Below are positions 8,430 to 15,920 of a DNA stretch of 38,489 nt, one piece after another (position 1 is the stretch's first letter; every line of letters starts with the position of its first letter). The stretch lies in the NCBI GenBank assembly GCA_964648215.1, contig CAZYMF010000024.1, positions 1 to 38,489 on the forward strand. The letters are read 5' to 3'. Position numbers and translations under genes: made by a program. A model generated the notes under the pieces. That model had not been told where the DNA came from, searched no databases, and saw only the letters and a list, made by a program, of their open reading frames with translations. This DNA is from CAZYMF01 sp964648215. GTDB taxonomy: Bacteria > Desulfobacterota > Binatia > HRBIN30 > JACQVA1.

Positions 8430-9249
8430 CGTCCTCGCCGCCCTGCTCCTCCTGGCCGCCCCCCTGCCGGCGCTCGGCTGGGCGGCCCGGGCGCATCGTC
8501 TGGTAACCGATCTCGCCGTGGACATCGTTCCCGGCCACTGCGCGCCGCTGTTCAAGGAGAACCGCCGCCGCTTGCTCAACCTCTGCGTCGAGCCCGACAC
8601 GGTGCTGCGCCAGCGCGAAGGACATCGCGAGGCCATCCGGCACTACATCGATCTCGATGCGTACATGCCGTATCCGTTCGACGACTTCCCCCGCACCTAT
8701 CGCGAGGCCGTGCGCCGCTACGGCCGCCGCGCGGTCGAGCAGCGGGGGGTCCTGCCCTGGGTCATTCTCCGCATGCAGCGCGAGCTGCAAGCGGCCGTTC
8801 GCCGGCACGACACCGACGCCACGGTGCAGAAGGCCGGCTACCTCAGCCACTACGTGGCCGATGCCTTCCAGCCGCTGCACCTGACCGAGAACTACGACGG
8901 CCAGAAGAGCGGTAACGACGGTGTCCACCTCCGCTTCGAGGTCGGCGTCGTCGACGACCGCATCGACGAGTACGCCCGCGACCTGCACGGGCACCTCGCG
9001 CCGGCCAAGCGCATCACCGACCTGCGCGGCATGCTCTTCGACGACTTCAAGCGCACCTATCCCGTGATCGACAAGATCCTGAAGGCCGATCGCGACGCCA
9101 AGCAGGCGCTGTGGCCGTACGGACCGCTCTACTACCACCGCATGAATGCGGCACTCCATGCCATCGCCCAGCGACAGCTCAGCGAGGCGGCGACGCTGCT
9201 GGCCTCGATCTGGTACACGGCTTGCGAGGACGCACAACCCCCACCTTGA
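8410..9249 (+). CDS. Secreted S1/P1 nuclease / zinc phospholipase C superfamily hydrolase
   Basis: A 279-residue exported phosphodiesterase-type enzyme, substrate not assignable. A signal peptide (about residues 1-23, cut after ALG) leaves a mature N-terminal Trp, followed by His at mature position 6, as in trinuclear-zinc S1/P1 nucleases. Further likely ligands are HYIDLD, the LSHYVADAFQPLH block (His, Asp, His) and GVHLRFE, whose H-x3-E spacing resembles zinc-dependent phospholipase C. A nuclease or a phospholipase are both possible. It overlaps ecfT by 20 nt, so it belongs to the ECF operon. Release of a nucleoside- or lipid-derived nutrient outside the inner membrane before import is an inference from context. 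Confidence 0.75.
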   Translation: MPAFCRSVLAALLLLAAPLPALGWAARAHRLVTDLAVDIVPGHCAPLFKENRRRLLNLCVEPDTVLRQREGHREAIRHYIDLDAYMPYPFDDFPRTYREAVRRYGRRAVEQRGVLPWVILRMQRELQAAVRRHDTDATVQKAGYLSHYVADAFQPLHLTENYDGQKSGNDGVHLRFEVGVVDDRIDEYARDLHGHLAPAKRITDLRGMLFDDFKRTYPVIDKILKADRDAKQALWPYGPLYYHRMNAALHAIAQRQLSEAATLLASIWYTACEDAQPPP

Positions 9250-9281
9250 CGATGTCCGGTCGCGCCAGTACGGTCGCTGCC

Positions 9282-10712
9282 ATGGCCGACGCCAGCGCCC
9301 TTGCCGCCGTTCTGCAACGCATCGACCGCGAGCTACCGACCCACCGCGCGGCGCTGGAATCGCTGATCCGCATCCCCAGCGTGAGCGCCCCCGGCTTCCC
9401 GCCGGCCGAGGTGCAGCGTTCCGCCGAGGCGGTAGCGGCCCTGCTCACCCGGGTCGGCCTGCGCCACGTGCGCTTGCTGCAGATCGACGGCTGTCACCCC
9501 TACGTAGCAGCCGAGTGGCTCGAGGCCGGCGCCGCGCCCACGGTCCTGCTCTACGCCCACCACGACGTGCAGCCGCCGGGGCACAGCGAGCGCTGGAGCA
9601 GCGACCCGTTCACTCCGGTGGAGCGGGCGGGACGACTCTACGGCCGCGGCAGCTCGGACGACAAGGCCGGCGCGGTCATCCACGCCGCCGCCATCGACGG
9701 CTGGCTGGGATCGACGGGCGCCCTGCCGTGCAACGTGAAGGTATTGATCGAAGGCGAGGAGGAGATCGGCTCCGGGCACCTCGCCGAGTTCCTCGCCCGT
9801 TACGGCGACGAGCTGCGCGCCGACGTGATCGTGCTGGCGGATGCCGGCAACTGGAGTGTCGGCCGCCCGGCGCTGACCTACATGCTGCGCGGTCTCACCG
9901 ATCTGACGGTGCGCGTGCGCGCCCTGGCGGCGCCGCAGCACAGCGGCATGTTCGGCGGCGTGCTGCCGGATCCGGCGCTGGCGCTGGCGAAGATGCTCGG
10001 CAGTCTGGTCGACGAGCGCGGGGCGATCGCGGTGCCGGGGCTGTGCGACGACGTGCGGCCGCCGACGCAGGCGGAGCGCGCGCGCCTGGCGGAGCTGCGC
10101 TTCGACGAGGGAAGCTTTCGCCGCGCCGCCGGGCTCGTCGGCTCGGCGCAGCTCGTCGGCGACCCCGAGCAGTCGCTCTTCGAGCGCCTGTGGATGCAGC
10201 CGGCGATCACCGTTGTCGGCATCGACTCGCATCCGATCGCCGGCTCCTCGAACCAGATCCTCGCCGAGGCGGCGGCGCGCGTGAGCGTACGGCTGGCGCC
10301 GGGCCAGGATCCCCTGCGTTGCCAGCAAGTGCTGGCCCACCACCTGCGCGCCGTGGCGCCGTGGGGAGTCACGGTCGAGATCGATCCCAGTCGCGAGGCG
10401 GCGCCGGCGTGGGTGTGCGAGCCGACCGGACCCGCCTTCGAGGCCGCCGAGGCGGCGCTGACGGCGGCCTTCGGCGTGCCGCCGGTGTACATGGGCGTGG
10501 GCGGGTCGATCCCGTTCGTCGGTCCGTTTGCCGCCGCCTTCGGCGGCGCGCCGGCGCTGCTCACCGGCCCGTCCGATCCCGGCTCGCGCATCCACAGCGA
10601 AGACGAGAGCCTGCAGCTCGACGACTGGCACCATCACTGCCACGCCGAGGCGATCCTGCTCGCCGAGATCGCGGACCGCATGGGAAAGAACGGAGGGTTT
10701 ACAACGGATTAA
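9282..10712 (+). CDS. M20 family metallopeptidase (dipeptidase type)
   Basis: A cytosolic dizinc peptidase or deacylase of the ArgE/DapE/CNDP group, 476 residues. Metal and catalytic motifs appear in order: YAHHDVQ (His, catalytic Asp) near residue 88, SSDDKAG (bridging Asp), EGEEEIGS (catalytic Glu), an inserted lid domain with QHSG, and the C-terminal DPGSRIHSEDE histidine. Chain length and the DVQPPG motif fit 'M20 dipeptidase' rather than ArgE. ATG 9282 was chosen; ATG 9252 in the same frame is an alternative and neither has a clear ribosome site. It follows the secreted hydrolase by 32 nt and may be the last gene of the ECF operon. Its stop codon lies inside a large inverted repeat. Confidence 0.88.
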   Translation: MADASALAAVLQRIDRELPTHRAALESLIRIPSVSAPGFPPAEVQRSAEAVAALLTRVGLRHVRLLQIDGCHPYVAAEWLEAGAAPTVLLYAHHDVQPPGHSERWSSDPFTPVERAGRLYGRGSSDDKAGAVIHAAAIDGWLGSTGALPCNVKVLIEGEEEIGSGHLAEFLARYGDELRADVIVLADAGNWSVGRPALTYMLRGLTDLTVRVRALAAPQHSGMFGGVLPDPALALAKMLGSLVDERGAIAVPGLCDDVRPPTQAERARLAELRFDEGSFRRAAGLVGSAQLVGDPEQSLFERLWMQPAITVVGIDSHPIAGSSNQILAEAAARVSVRLAPGQDPLRCQQVLAHHLRAVAPWGVTVEIDPSREAAPAWVCEPTGPAFEAAEAALTAAFGVPPVYMGVGGSIPFVGPFAAAFGGAPALLTGPSDPGSRIHSEDESLQLDDWHHHCHAEAILLAEIADRMGKNGGFTTD

Positions 10713-10806
10713 ACGGATTAAACGGATGGAACGGATTACGGGCTGAGGAGATGCTCTATGTCTCAGAAGCTCCACTCAAATCCGTTTAATCCGTTCAATC
10801 CGTTGT
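10701..10806. repeat. 27-bp inverted repeat built of 9-bp units, overlapping the M20 stop codon
   Basis: The left arm 10701-10727 and the right arm 10780-10806 are reverse complements at 26 of 27 positions, with a 52-nt loop. Each arm is itself a tandem array of the 9-bp word AACGGATTA, and a further unit lies in the loop. The TAA stop of the peptidase gene falls inside the left arm. It could act as a terminator or mRNA 3' end, but there is no T-run. It is not related in sequence to the 158-bp repeat. Confidence 0.85.
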
Positions 10807-10857
10807 ACGTCTTCTCTTCAATTCGTCCGATTCGGCCGCACATCATTGGAGGAGAAT

Positions 10858-11451
10858 ATGTTCACCGGAATCATCGAAGAAGTCGGCGAGGTCATTGAGG
10901 CGGGGAGCGGGTTGCTGCGGATTCGCGCGCCGCTGGTGCTGTCCGACGCCAAGCCGGGCGATTCCATCGCCATCAACGGCGTCGATCTCACCGTGACCGA
11001 GATGGACGGCAACAGCTTCTCGGCCAACGTCATGCCCGAAACCTATCGCCGCTCCAACCTCGGCGAGCTGAAGGCGGGCGGTCGCGTCAACCTCGAGCGC
11101 TCGGTGCGGCCCACCGATCGCCTGAGCGGGCACATCGTCCGCGGCGTGGTCGAGGGCATGGCGGCCGTCGAGTCGTTCACGCCCGAGAGTGATGCGGTAA
11201 TCGCCCGCTTCCGCACGCCGGCGGACTTGCTGCGCTACATGGTCGTGAAGGGCCCGGTGGCGATCGACGGCGCCAGCCTGACCATCATCGACAAGACCGA
11301 GACCTCCTTCGCGGTGTCACTGGTGCAGTACACCCAGGAGCACACCGGTCTGCTCTCCAAGAAACCCGGCGACTCGGTCAACATCGAGACCGACATCATC
11401 GCCCGTTACGTCGAGACGCTGCTGCAGGAGCGCGGCACGCCGCCGCGCTGA
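10858..11451 (+). CDS. ribE: Riboflavin synthase (alpha chain)
   Basis: Dismutates two 6,7-dimethyl-8-ribityllumazine molecules to riboflavin. The 197-residue protein has the canonical start MFTGIIEEVG and two lumazine-binding repeats (about 1-95 and 96-190). The second repeat is marked by HIVRGVVEG and GASLTII. The ATG at 10858 follows GGAGGAG closely; a TTG four codons upstream overlaps that ribosome site and is unlikely. No other rib gene is adjacent, and no FMN riboswitch is seen in the short space after the inverted repeat. Family length is normal. Confidence 0.96.
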   Translation: MFTGIIEEVGEVIEAGSGLLRIRAPLVLSDAKPGDSIAINGVDLTVTEMDGNSFSANVMPETYRRSNLGELKAGGRVNLERSVRPTDRLSGHIVRGVVEGMAAVESFTPESDAVIARFRTPADLLRYMVVKGPVAIDGASLTIIDKTETSFAVSLVQYTQEHTGLLSKKPGDSVNIETDIIARYVETLLQERGTPPR

Positions 11452-11506
11452 CGCCGCCACCGTCCGAGCATCAGGGGAGCGGCGAACCAAGGGGGGGACA
11501 TTGACC

Positions 11507-11548
11507 GGTTTTCCGTTCCGCATTCCCTGTTCCCGGTTCTCCATTCTC
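11507..11548. repeat. 7-bp degenerate tandem array between ribE and the MFS gene
   Basis: Six units in register: GGTTTTC, CGTTCCG, CATTCCC, TGTTCCC, GGTTCTC, CATTCTC. The complementary strand reads as GGGAAT/GAGAAC-like words. The array begins 55 bp after the ribE stop codon. Confidence 0.7.
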
Positions 11549-11591
11549 TTCTCCGTCCCGCCCGGATCGAGCTGAGGCGGGAGAAGCCACC

Positions 11592-12947
11592 ATGCAGCGC
11601 ACCCCCGAGGTCCCCCTTCGCACCAAGCTCCTCTACGGCAGCGGCGAGATCACGGTCAGCGCCAAGAACACCTCGCTCAACCAGTTTCTGCTCTTCTTCT
11701 ACGCCGACGTCGTTCACCTCTCGCCGCTGCTGGTGGGAGCGGCGATCTTCATCGGCAAGCTGTGGGACGCGGTCACCGATCCGCTGATGGGTTACCTGTC
11801 GGACAGCACGCGTTCGCGCTGGGGGCGGCGCCGGCCCTACGTCGCGGCGAGCGCGATCCCGCTGGGACTCTTCTTCTATCTGCTGTTCAGCCCGCCGGTG
11901 GCCGGCACCGTGGCCACGTTCGCGTACCTGCTGATCGTGTACATCCTGCTGTTCGCCTTCTTCACCGTCTACGCCACCCCCTACATCGCCTGGGGGGCGG
12001 AGCTGGCGCAGGACTATCACGAGCGCACCACCGTGGTGCAGATTCGCAGCCTGTTCGGCGTGATCGGTGGCGTGATCGGAGCCACCGCGCCGATCGCCAT
12101 CGCGGAATCGTTCAGCGACCAACGCCAGGGCTTCGCCGTGATGGCCGCGGTACTGGCCGTCCTCATGACGGCCTCGGGCCTGCTCACCGGCTGGGGCGTC
12201 GTCGAGCGCCCGTTCGCGGCGACCGCCGCGCCGAGCGTGGCGCGCTTCCTCGTCGGCCTGCGGCACACCTTTGCCAATCGCGATTTTCGCGTGGTCTTCT
12301 TCACCTTCTGCCTGATGACCATGGCGACCTCGCTCGGCCAGGCGATTCAGCTGATCGTGGTGAAGTACTGGCTGCAGATGTACGACTTCTTCCCCGTCAT
12401 CGCCCTGACCTTCGCGTTGAGCTTCGCCGCTTCGTTTCCGTTCTGGCTGCGACTCTCGCAACGGATCGGCAAGCGGCGGGCGATGCTGACCGGGCTCGGC
12501 TTCGGCTGTGTGGCGCCGTTCGGCTGGCTGATCGTGCAACCGGGACAGCGGATGGCGATGCTGGTGTTCATGGTGGCCGCCGGCATTCTGACCGGCTCGC
12601 TGACGCTGGTGATCTCGAGCGCCGCCGACGTCGTCGATTTCGACGAGCTACAGACCGGCGAGCGCCGCGAAGGCGCCTACTTCGGCATCTGGACTCTGGG
12701 GCTGAAGACGATGAGCGCCTTTGGCATTCTCCTGAGCGGCGCCGCGTTGCAGCTCGTCGGCTACGTGCCCGATCAGCCGCAGGATCCGGCAACGATGTGG
12801 TGGCTGGTGATCATGGTGGGGCCGACGCAGGCGGTCGTGCATCTCATCGGCTTCCTCGTCTTCCGCCGCTTCCGCTTCGAGGCCGAAGATGTGGCCCGGG
12901 TGCAAGCGGAGCTCGCCGCGCGGCGAGCCGCCGGGCCGCCGGAGTGA
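11592..12947 (+). CDS. MFS symporter of the glycoside-pentoside-hexuronide (GPH, MelB-like) family
   Basis: Inner-membrane secondary transporter of 451 residues with about 12 hydrophobic segments. The GPH hallmark is clear near residues 57-80: DAVTDPLMGYLSD followed by RSRWGRRRPY, the cation-site helix and loop of MelB relatives. The DEL (DFDELQTGERREG) loop near 345-360 is also typical. The substrate may be a sugar, glycoside or other solute paired with Na+ or H+; no sugar-metabolism gene lies nearby, so it cannot be narrowed. The ATG at 11592 is preceded by GGGAGAAG. It is probably a single-gene unit. Confidence 0.9.
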   Translation: MQRTPEVPLRTKLLYGSGEITVSAKNTSLNQFLLFFYADVVHLSPLLVGAAIFIGKLWDAVTDPLMGYLSDSTRSRWGRRRPYVAASAIPLGLFFYLLFSPPVAGTVATFAYLLIVYILLFAFFTVYATPYIAWGAELAQDYHERTTVVQIRSLFGVIGGVIGATAPIAIAESFSDQRQGFAVMAAVLAVLMTASGLLTGWGVVERPFAATAAPSVARFLVGLRHTFANRDFRVVFFTFCLMTMATSLGQAIQLIVVKYWLQMYDFFPVIALTFALSFAASFPFWLRLSQRIGKRRAMLTGLGFGCVAPFGWLIVQPGQRMAMLVFMVAAGILTGSLTLVISSAADVVDFDELQTGERREGAYFGIWTLGLKTMSAFGILLSGAALQLVGYVPDQPQDPATMWWLVIMVGPTQAVVHLIGFLVFRRFRFEAEDVARVQAELAARRAAGPPE

Positions 12948-13264
12948 GCCAAGCGGGCGAGAGGATCACGCCGTTCCAGGGGACGGCCAAGAACGCGAGG
13001 AAGCCGAGTGGAAGGCGATCCTTCCCGCGACCCGCGAGACTACGCATCATCGCCGAGAGACCTTGGTCGCCGCCCTGGCCTTGGTCCGGCGTCGCGCCGG
13101 GACCGGTTCGGCACCGCCAAGTTCACCTCCCTCGCGCACGCGCCCGGAGGAAACCGATCGACGCCGGAGGTGGTAAGGTGGCGCGCCGCGGAGCGGCCTT
13201 CCAATGGGATCGCGCAACTCCCTTGGTTCTTGCTCGCATGGACGGGACGGCGTAATTGAGGGTC
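12948..13264. other. Intergenic region without a recognised gene
   Basis: About 317 bp between the symporter and the small toxin-antitoxin-like pair. A small perfect hairpin (GGAAGG-CGAT-CCTTCC, 13010-13025) is present without a T-run. Open frames exist on both strands but resemble no family and have no good ribosome site. Nothing else was recognised. Confidence 0.5.
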
Positions 13265-13477
13265 ATGCCCAGCGTAACTTTGAAGGCCCACTATGACGGG
13301 GAGCGGATACAGCTCGACGAACCGTTCGATCTTGCGCCCAACGCTGCGCTCTTGGTGACCGTTCTAGCGCAGGGCAACGGTGATCGCGTTACCTGGCTCA
13401 CAGCAAGCAGGGCCGCACTGGCGAGAGCGTTCGCCGACAATGAGCCGGAGTACACCCTGGCTGACGTCCGGCGCTGA
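13265..13477 (+). CDS. Small antitoxin-like protein (DUF104/AF2212-like)
   Basis: A 70-residue acidic protein directly upstream of a MazF-like toxin. The N-terminal half (VTLKAHYDGERIQLDEPFDL) has the short beta-strand pattern 'x-A-x-Y-D-G-x-x-I-x-L-x-E-P-x-x-L' typical of AF2212-like antitoxins. The C-terminal half (from about residue 38) is helical and acidic, suited to clamp the toxin. The start is ATG 13265 behind GAGGG; a TTG at 13256 is in frame. The stop TGA overlaps the presumed CTG start of the toxin (CTGA). The antitoxin role is inferred from gene order and the short match. Confidence 0.6.
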   Translation: MPSVTLKAHYDGERIQLDEPFDLAPNAALLVTVLAQGNGDRVTWLTASRAALARAFADNEPEYTLADVRR

Positions 13478-13863
13478 AGGAAGGTGATGTCGTCCTCACG
13501 CCGCTGCCGCAAGCCGACGGGCAGCTAAAGAATCGCCCCGCCATCATCTTGCGCGCAATGCCACCGTACGGGGATTTCCTCGTCTGCGGCGTCAGTACTC
13601 AGTTGCACAATGAGGTCGCGGGTTTCGATGACCCGATTCGTCCCGCCGACGCGGACTTTGAGGCGAGCGGGCTCAAGGCCGCCTCACTCATCCGCTTGGG
13701 CTTCTTGGCCGTCCTTCCCGAAAGCAGTCTTCTGGGTGCAATCGGATCGATCGATCAGGTGCGCCATCTGCGGCTGCTCGATCGGTTGGCAAATCATCTC
13801 CGCCCAGCGGCAACCGCTACGGAGGTCACCCCCGGACCCGGGAGCGAAAATCTGAAATCATAA
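13474..13863 (+). CDS. MazF/PemK-like endoribonuclease toxin, probable CTG start
   Basis: A 129-residue protein whose first residues, read from CTG 13474, are LKEGDVVLTPLPQADG then KNRPAIILR. This is the usual N-terminal fold of MazF/PemK toxins (x-GD-V-hydrophobic strand, RPA-hydrophobic strand). Members of that family cut mRNA at short sequences. An in-frame TGA at 13462 leaves no ATG, GTG or TTG before this motif. The only later start, TTG 13549, would delete the first 25 residues including the conserved loop. CTG 13474 overlaps the antitoxin stop as CTGA, just like the common ATGA junction. Either CTG is used or the start codon has been lost by mutation. The C-terminal half is helical with a conserved-looking LRLLDRLANHL. 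Confidence 0.65.
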   Translation: MKEGDVVLTPLPQADGQLKNRPAIILRAMPPYGDFLVCGVSTQLHNEVAGFDDPIRPADADFEASGLKAASLIRLGFLAVLPESSLLGAIGSIDQVRHLRLLDRLANHLRPAATATEVTPGPGSENLKS

Positions 13864-13896
13864 CGCTACTGCTCGGCTTTCTCAGAGGACCCGGCC

Positions 13897-14253
13897 CTAC
13901 GACGCCCCGCCGGTACCGGCGCTTTCCTGCAACAGGCGCCTGGTTTCCGCGGTCAGTATGCCGTTCGCCTTGAGGTCCTTCTCGCGCTGGAAGGCCTCGA
14001 TGGCGTTGACCGTCACCGAGTCGAGCTTGCCGTTGATCTCGCCCTGGTACTGGTTGAGCTTGGTGAGCTGGGCCTGGACGGTCTTGACCTCGTCCGGGGT
14101 GACCTTCTGCTCCAGCGCATGCTCCTCGACGTTGGGCATCGAGGCCTTGATCTTGTCGGCCGCTTCGCGCGCGCGCTCCTCGGCGTCCTGCTTGCTGCAA
14201 CCCGCTGCCGTGAACGCAAGCAGCCCGACGAGCACGTACCCTGCAAGCCTCAT
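13897..14253 (-). CDS. Lipoprotein with peptidoglycan-binding-like domain
   Basis: A 118-residue exported lipoprotein. A signal peptide ends in the lipobox TAAGC with Cys at residue 19. A helical, charged linker (about 22-60) follows. Residues about 70-110 look like a small PG_binding_1 domain (GKLDSVTVNAIEAFQ..., ...NGILTAETRRLL), a three-helix fold that binds cell wall. The ATG at 14253 has AGGGAG five bases upstream. It lies 11 nt after hisG on the same strand, so it is probably co-transcribed with hisI-hisG, though a function in histidine synthesis is not suggested. It converges with the toxin gene. Confidence 0.75.
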   Translation of the reverse strand: MRLAGYVLVGLLAFTAAGCSKQDAEERAREAADKIKASMPNVEEHALEQKVTPDEVKTVQAQLTKLNQYQGEINGKLDSVTVNAIEAFQREKDLKANGILTAETRRLLQESAGTGGAS

Positions 14254-14264
14254 GGCGGCTCCCT

Positions 14265-15155
14265 TCAGACGATCTTGTTGAGCGGATACTCGATGATGCC
14301 GACGGCGCCGTGCTTGATCAACTTCGGGATCAGCTCGCGCACCACCAGCTCACTGATCACGCTCTCGACCGCGAACCACTCCTCGCCGTGGAGCTGGCCG
14401 GTGGGATACAGCGGCGAGACCGTCGGCGCCGTCAGGCTGGGAATCATGTCGATTACCGCCTGCAGGCCCGGCTTGGGCACGTTCATCTTGATGCCGACCT
14501 TGTCCTCGGCCGCCAGCGCCCCCTGCAGCAGCAGGCTGAGCTGCTCGATCTTCTCCCGCTTCCACGGGTCCTGCCACGCCTGGCGGTTGGCGATCACCTG
14601 CGGGTTCGACTCGAACAGCTCGCTGACGATGCGCAGCGCGTTGGCGCGCAAGGTCGAGCCGGTCTCGGTCACCTCGACGATGGCGTCGACCAGCCCGTCG
14701 GCGGCCTTCGCCTCGGTGGCCCCCCAGGAGAACTCGACCTCGACCGGGATCTTCTGCTCGGCGAAGTAGCGCCGCGTGTAGTTCACCAGCTCGGTGGCGA
14801 TGCGCTTGCCGCGCAGGTCGGCGGCGCTGCGCACGGGGGAGTCGTCGGGAACGACCAAGACCCAGCGCGTCGGCCGGAAGCTGGCCTTGGAGTAGACCAG
14901 GTCGCACACCACCTCGACCTTGGAGTCGTTCTCCAGGATCCAGTCGCGGCCGGTGATGCCGACGTCGAAGGTGCCGTCCTCCACGTAGCGCGACATCTCC
15001 TGCGCGCGCACCAGGGAGCAGCGAATGCTCTCGTCGTTGATGCGGGGGAAGTAGCTGCGCTCGCTGACGCTGATCTTCCACCCCGCCTTGCGGAACAGCT
15101 CGATGGTCGAGCCCTCGAGGCTGCCTTTGGGAACACCCAGCTTGAGTTGGTTCAT
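14265..15155 (-). CDS. hisG: ATP phosphoribosyltransferase, long form
   Basis: First enzyme of histidine synthesis (ATP plus PRPP), 296 residues. The N-terminal two-lobed catalytic part starts KLGVPKGSLEG and carries the DVGITGRDW motif near 65-73 and the P-loop-like VEVTETGSTLRAN (E-x-x-x-T-G-x-T/S) near 170. The C-terminal 75-80 residues form the ACT-like regulatory domain of long-form HisG, which allows feedback inhibition by histidine and removes the need for HisZ. The start is ATG 15155, 10 nt after hisI; the ribosome site is weak, so coupling with hisI is likely. The other his genes are not in the window. Confidence 0.95.
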   Translation of the reverse strand: MNQLKLGVPKGSLEGSTIELFRKAGWKISVSERSYFPRINDESIRCSLVRAQEMSRYVEDGTFDVGITGRDWILENDSKVEVVCDLVYSKASFRPTRWVLVVPDDSPVRSAADLRGKRIATELVNYTRRYFAEQKIPVEVEFSWGATEAKAADGLVDAIVEVTETGSTLRANALRIVSELFESNPQVIANRQAWQDPWKREKIEQLSLLLQGALAAEDKVGIKMNVPKPGLQAVIDMIPSLTAPTVSPLYPTGQLHGEEWFAVESVISELVVRELIPKLIKHGAVGIIEYPLNKIV

Positions 15156-15165
15156 TCGTCTTCGA

Positions 15166-15546
15166 TCAAGCCTTGCTGCCGTACATCTCGGCGGGGTCGC
15201 GCATGCGCTCGGCGGTCACGCGCCAGCCGGCCGGCTCGACAACGCGGAAGAAGCAGCTGCGGTAGCCCTCGTGGCACGCCGGCCCCTTCTGCCGCACCTT
15301 GAGCAGGACGGCGTCGGCATCGCAGTCGACGCGCACCTCGACCACCTCCTGCGTGTTGCCCGAGCTCTCGCCCTTGAGCCACAGGCTCTTGCGCGAGGTG
15401 CTGTAGTAGGTCGCCGTCCCGGTGGCCAGCGTCCGCTCCCACGCCTCGCGGTTCATGTAGGCGAGCATGAGGACGTCGCCACTGTCCGCGTCCTGCGTGA
15501 TGACGGTCACCAGACCGCCGCGCTTGTCGAAATCCGGTTGCTCCAT
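15166..15546 (-). CDS. hisI: Phosphoribosyl-AMP cyclohydrolase
   Basis: Third step of histidine synthesis, hydrolysing the adenine ring of PR-AMP; Zn- and Mg-dependent, cytosolic. The 126-residue protein is the stand-alone cyclohydrolase, without the C-terminal HisE pyrophosphatase domain. Motifs: VLMLAYMN near 25-32, SLWLKGESSGNTQ near 54-66, DCDADAVLL near 75-83 and CHEGYRSCFF near 93-102, giving the three zinc cysteines and the magnesium aspartates. The start is ATG 15546 behind GGAGCGAGAA. hisG follows after 10 nt. Confidence 0.95.
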   Translation of the reverse strand: MEQPDFDKRGGLVTVITQDADSGDVLMLAYMNREAWERTLATGTATYYSTSRKSLWLKGESSGNTQEVVEVRVDCDADAVLLKVRQKGPACHEGYRSCFFRVVEPAGWRVTAERMRDPAEMYGSKA

Positions 15547-15700
15547 TTCTCGCTCCGGGGCGCTTCGTAACACAGCGATATGGGGGGCGCAACGAAACCT
15601 CCACGAACGACGAGACCGCGCCGATTTGCGCCTCGGTGGGGGCCTCGCTAGTACAGCCTTCCAGAAGTGCGGTGACGTATCTCGACAGGCATCCTCCCCC

Positions 15701-15855
15701 GGATGGGAGAGGATCGAGGTGAGGGGAATCAAACGATGCCGAAGGCCACCATGTCGGTTTTCGCACACGGCAAGAGGAGCCGAACGACGGTCGGCTTCGC
15801 CGCGCAATCTCATCCCCCTCATCCTGACCTTCTCCCATCCGGGAGAAGGAACCCT
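15701..15855. repeat. MITE-like dispersed repeat, copy B
   Basis: Second copy of the element at 4959-5116, same orientation, 155 bp. The first 50 bp match copy A at 47 positions and the last 45 bp are identical; the middle 40 bp diverge. It fills the 374-bp gap between the divergently oriented hisI and lpxD. Outside the element this gap shows no gene; the segment 15547-15700 is presumably the hisI upstream region but no convincing promoter was found. Confidence 0.85.
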
Positions 15856-15920
15856 AGGTCGACGCATCATCAAAATTGCAACCGTCGCCCTGAGGGTCCG
15901 CGCGGACGGGAGGATCACGG

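Noticed and set aside
13008..13259. Open frames in 12948-13264 as a decayed gene
   Set aside because: No similarity to any family could be recognised in any frame, composition is unremarkable, and no ribosome site fits.
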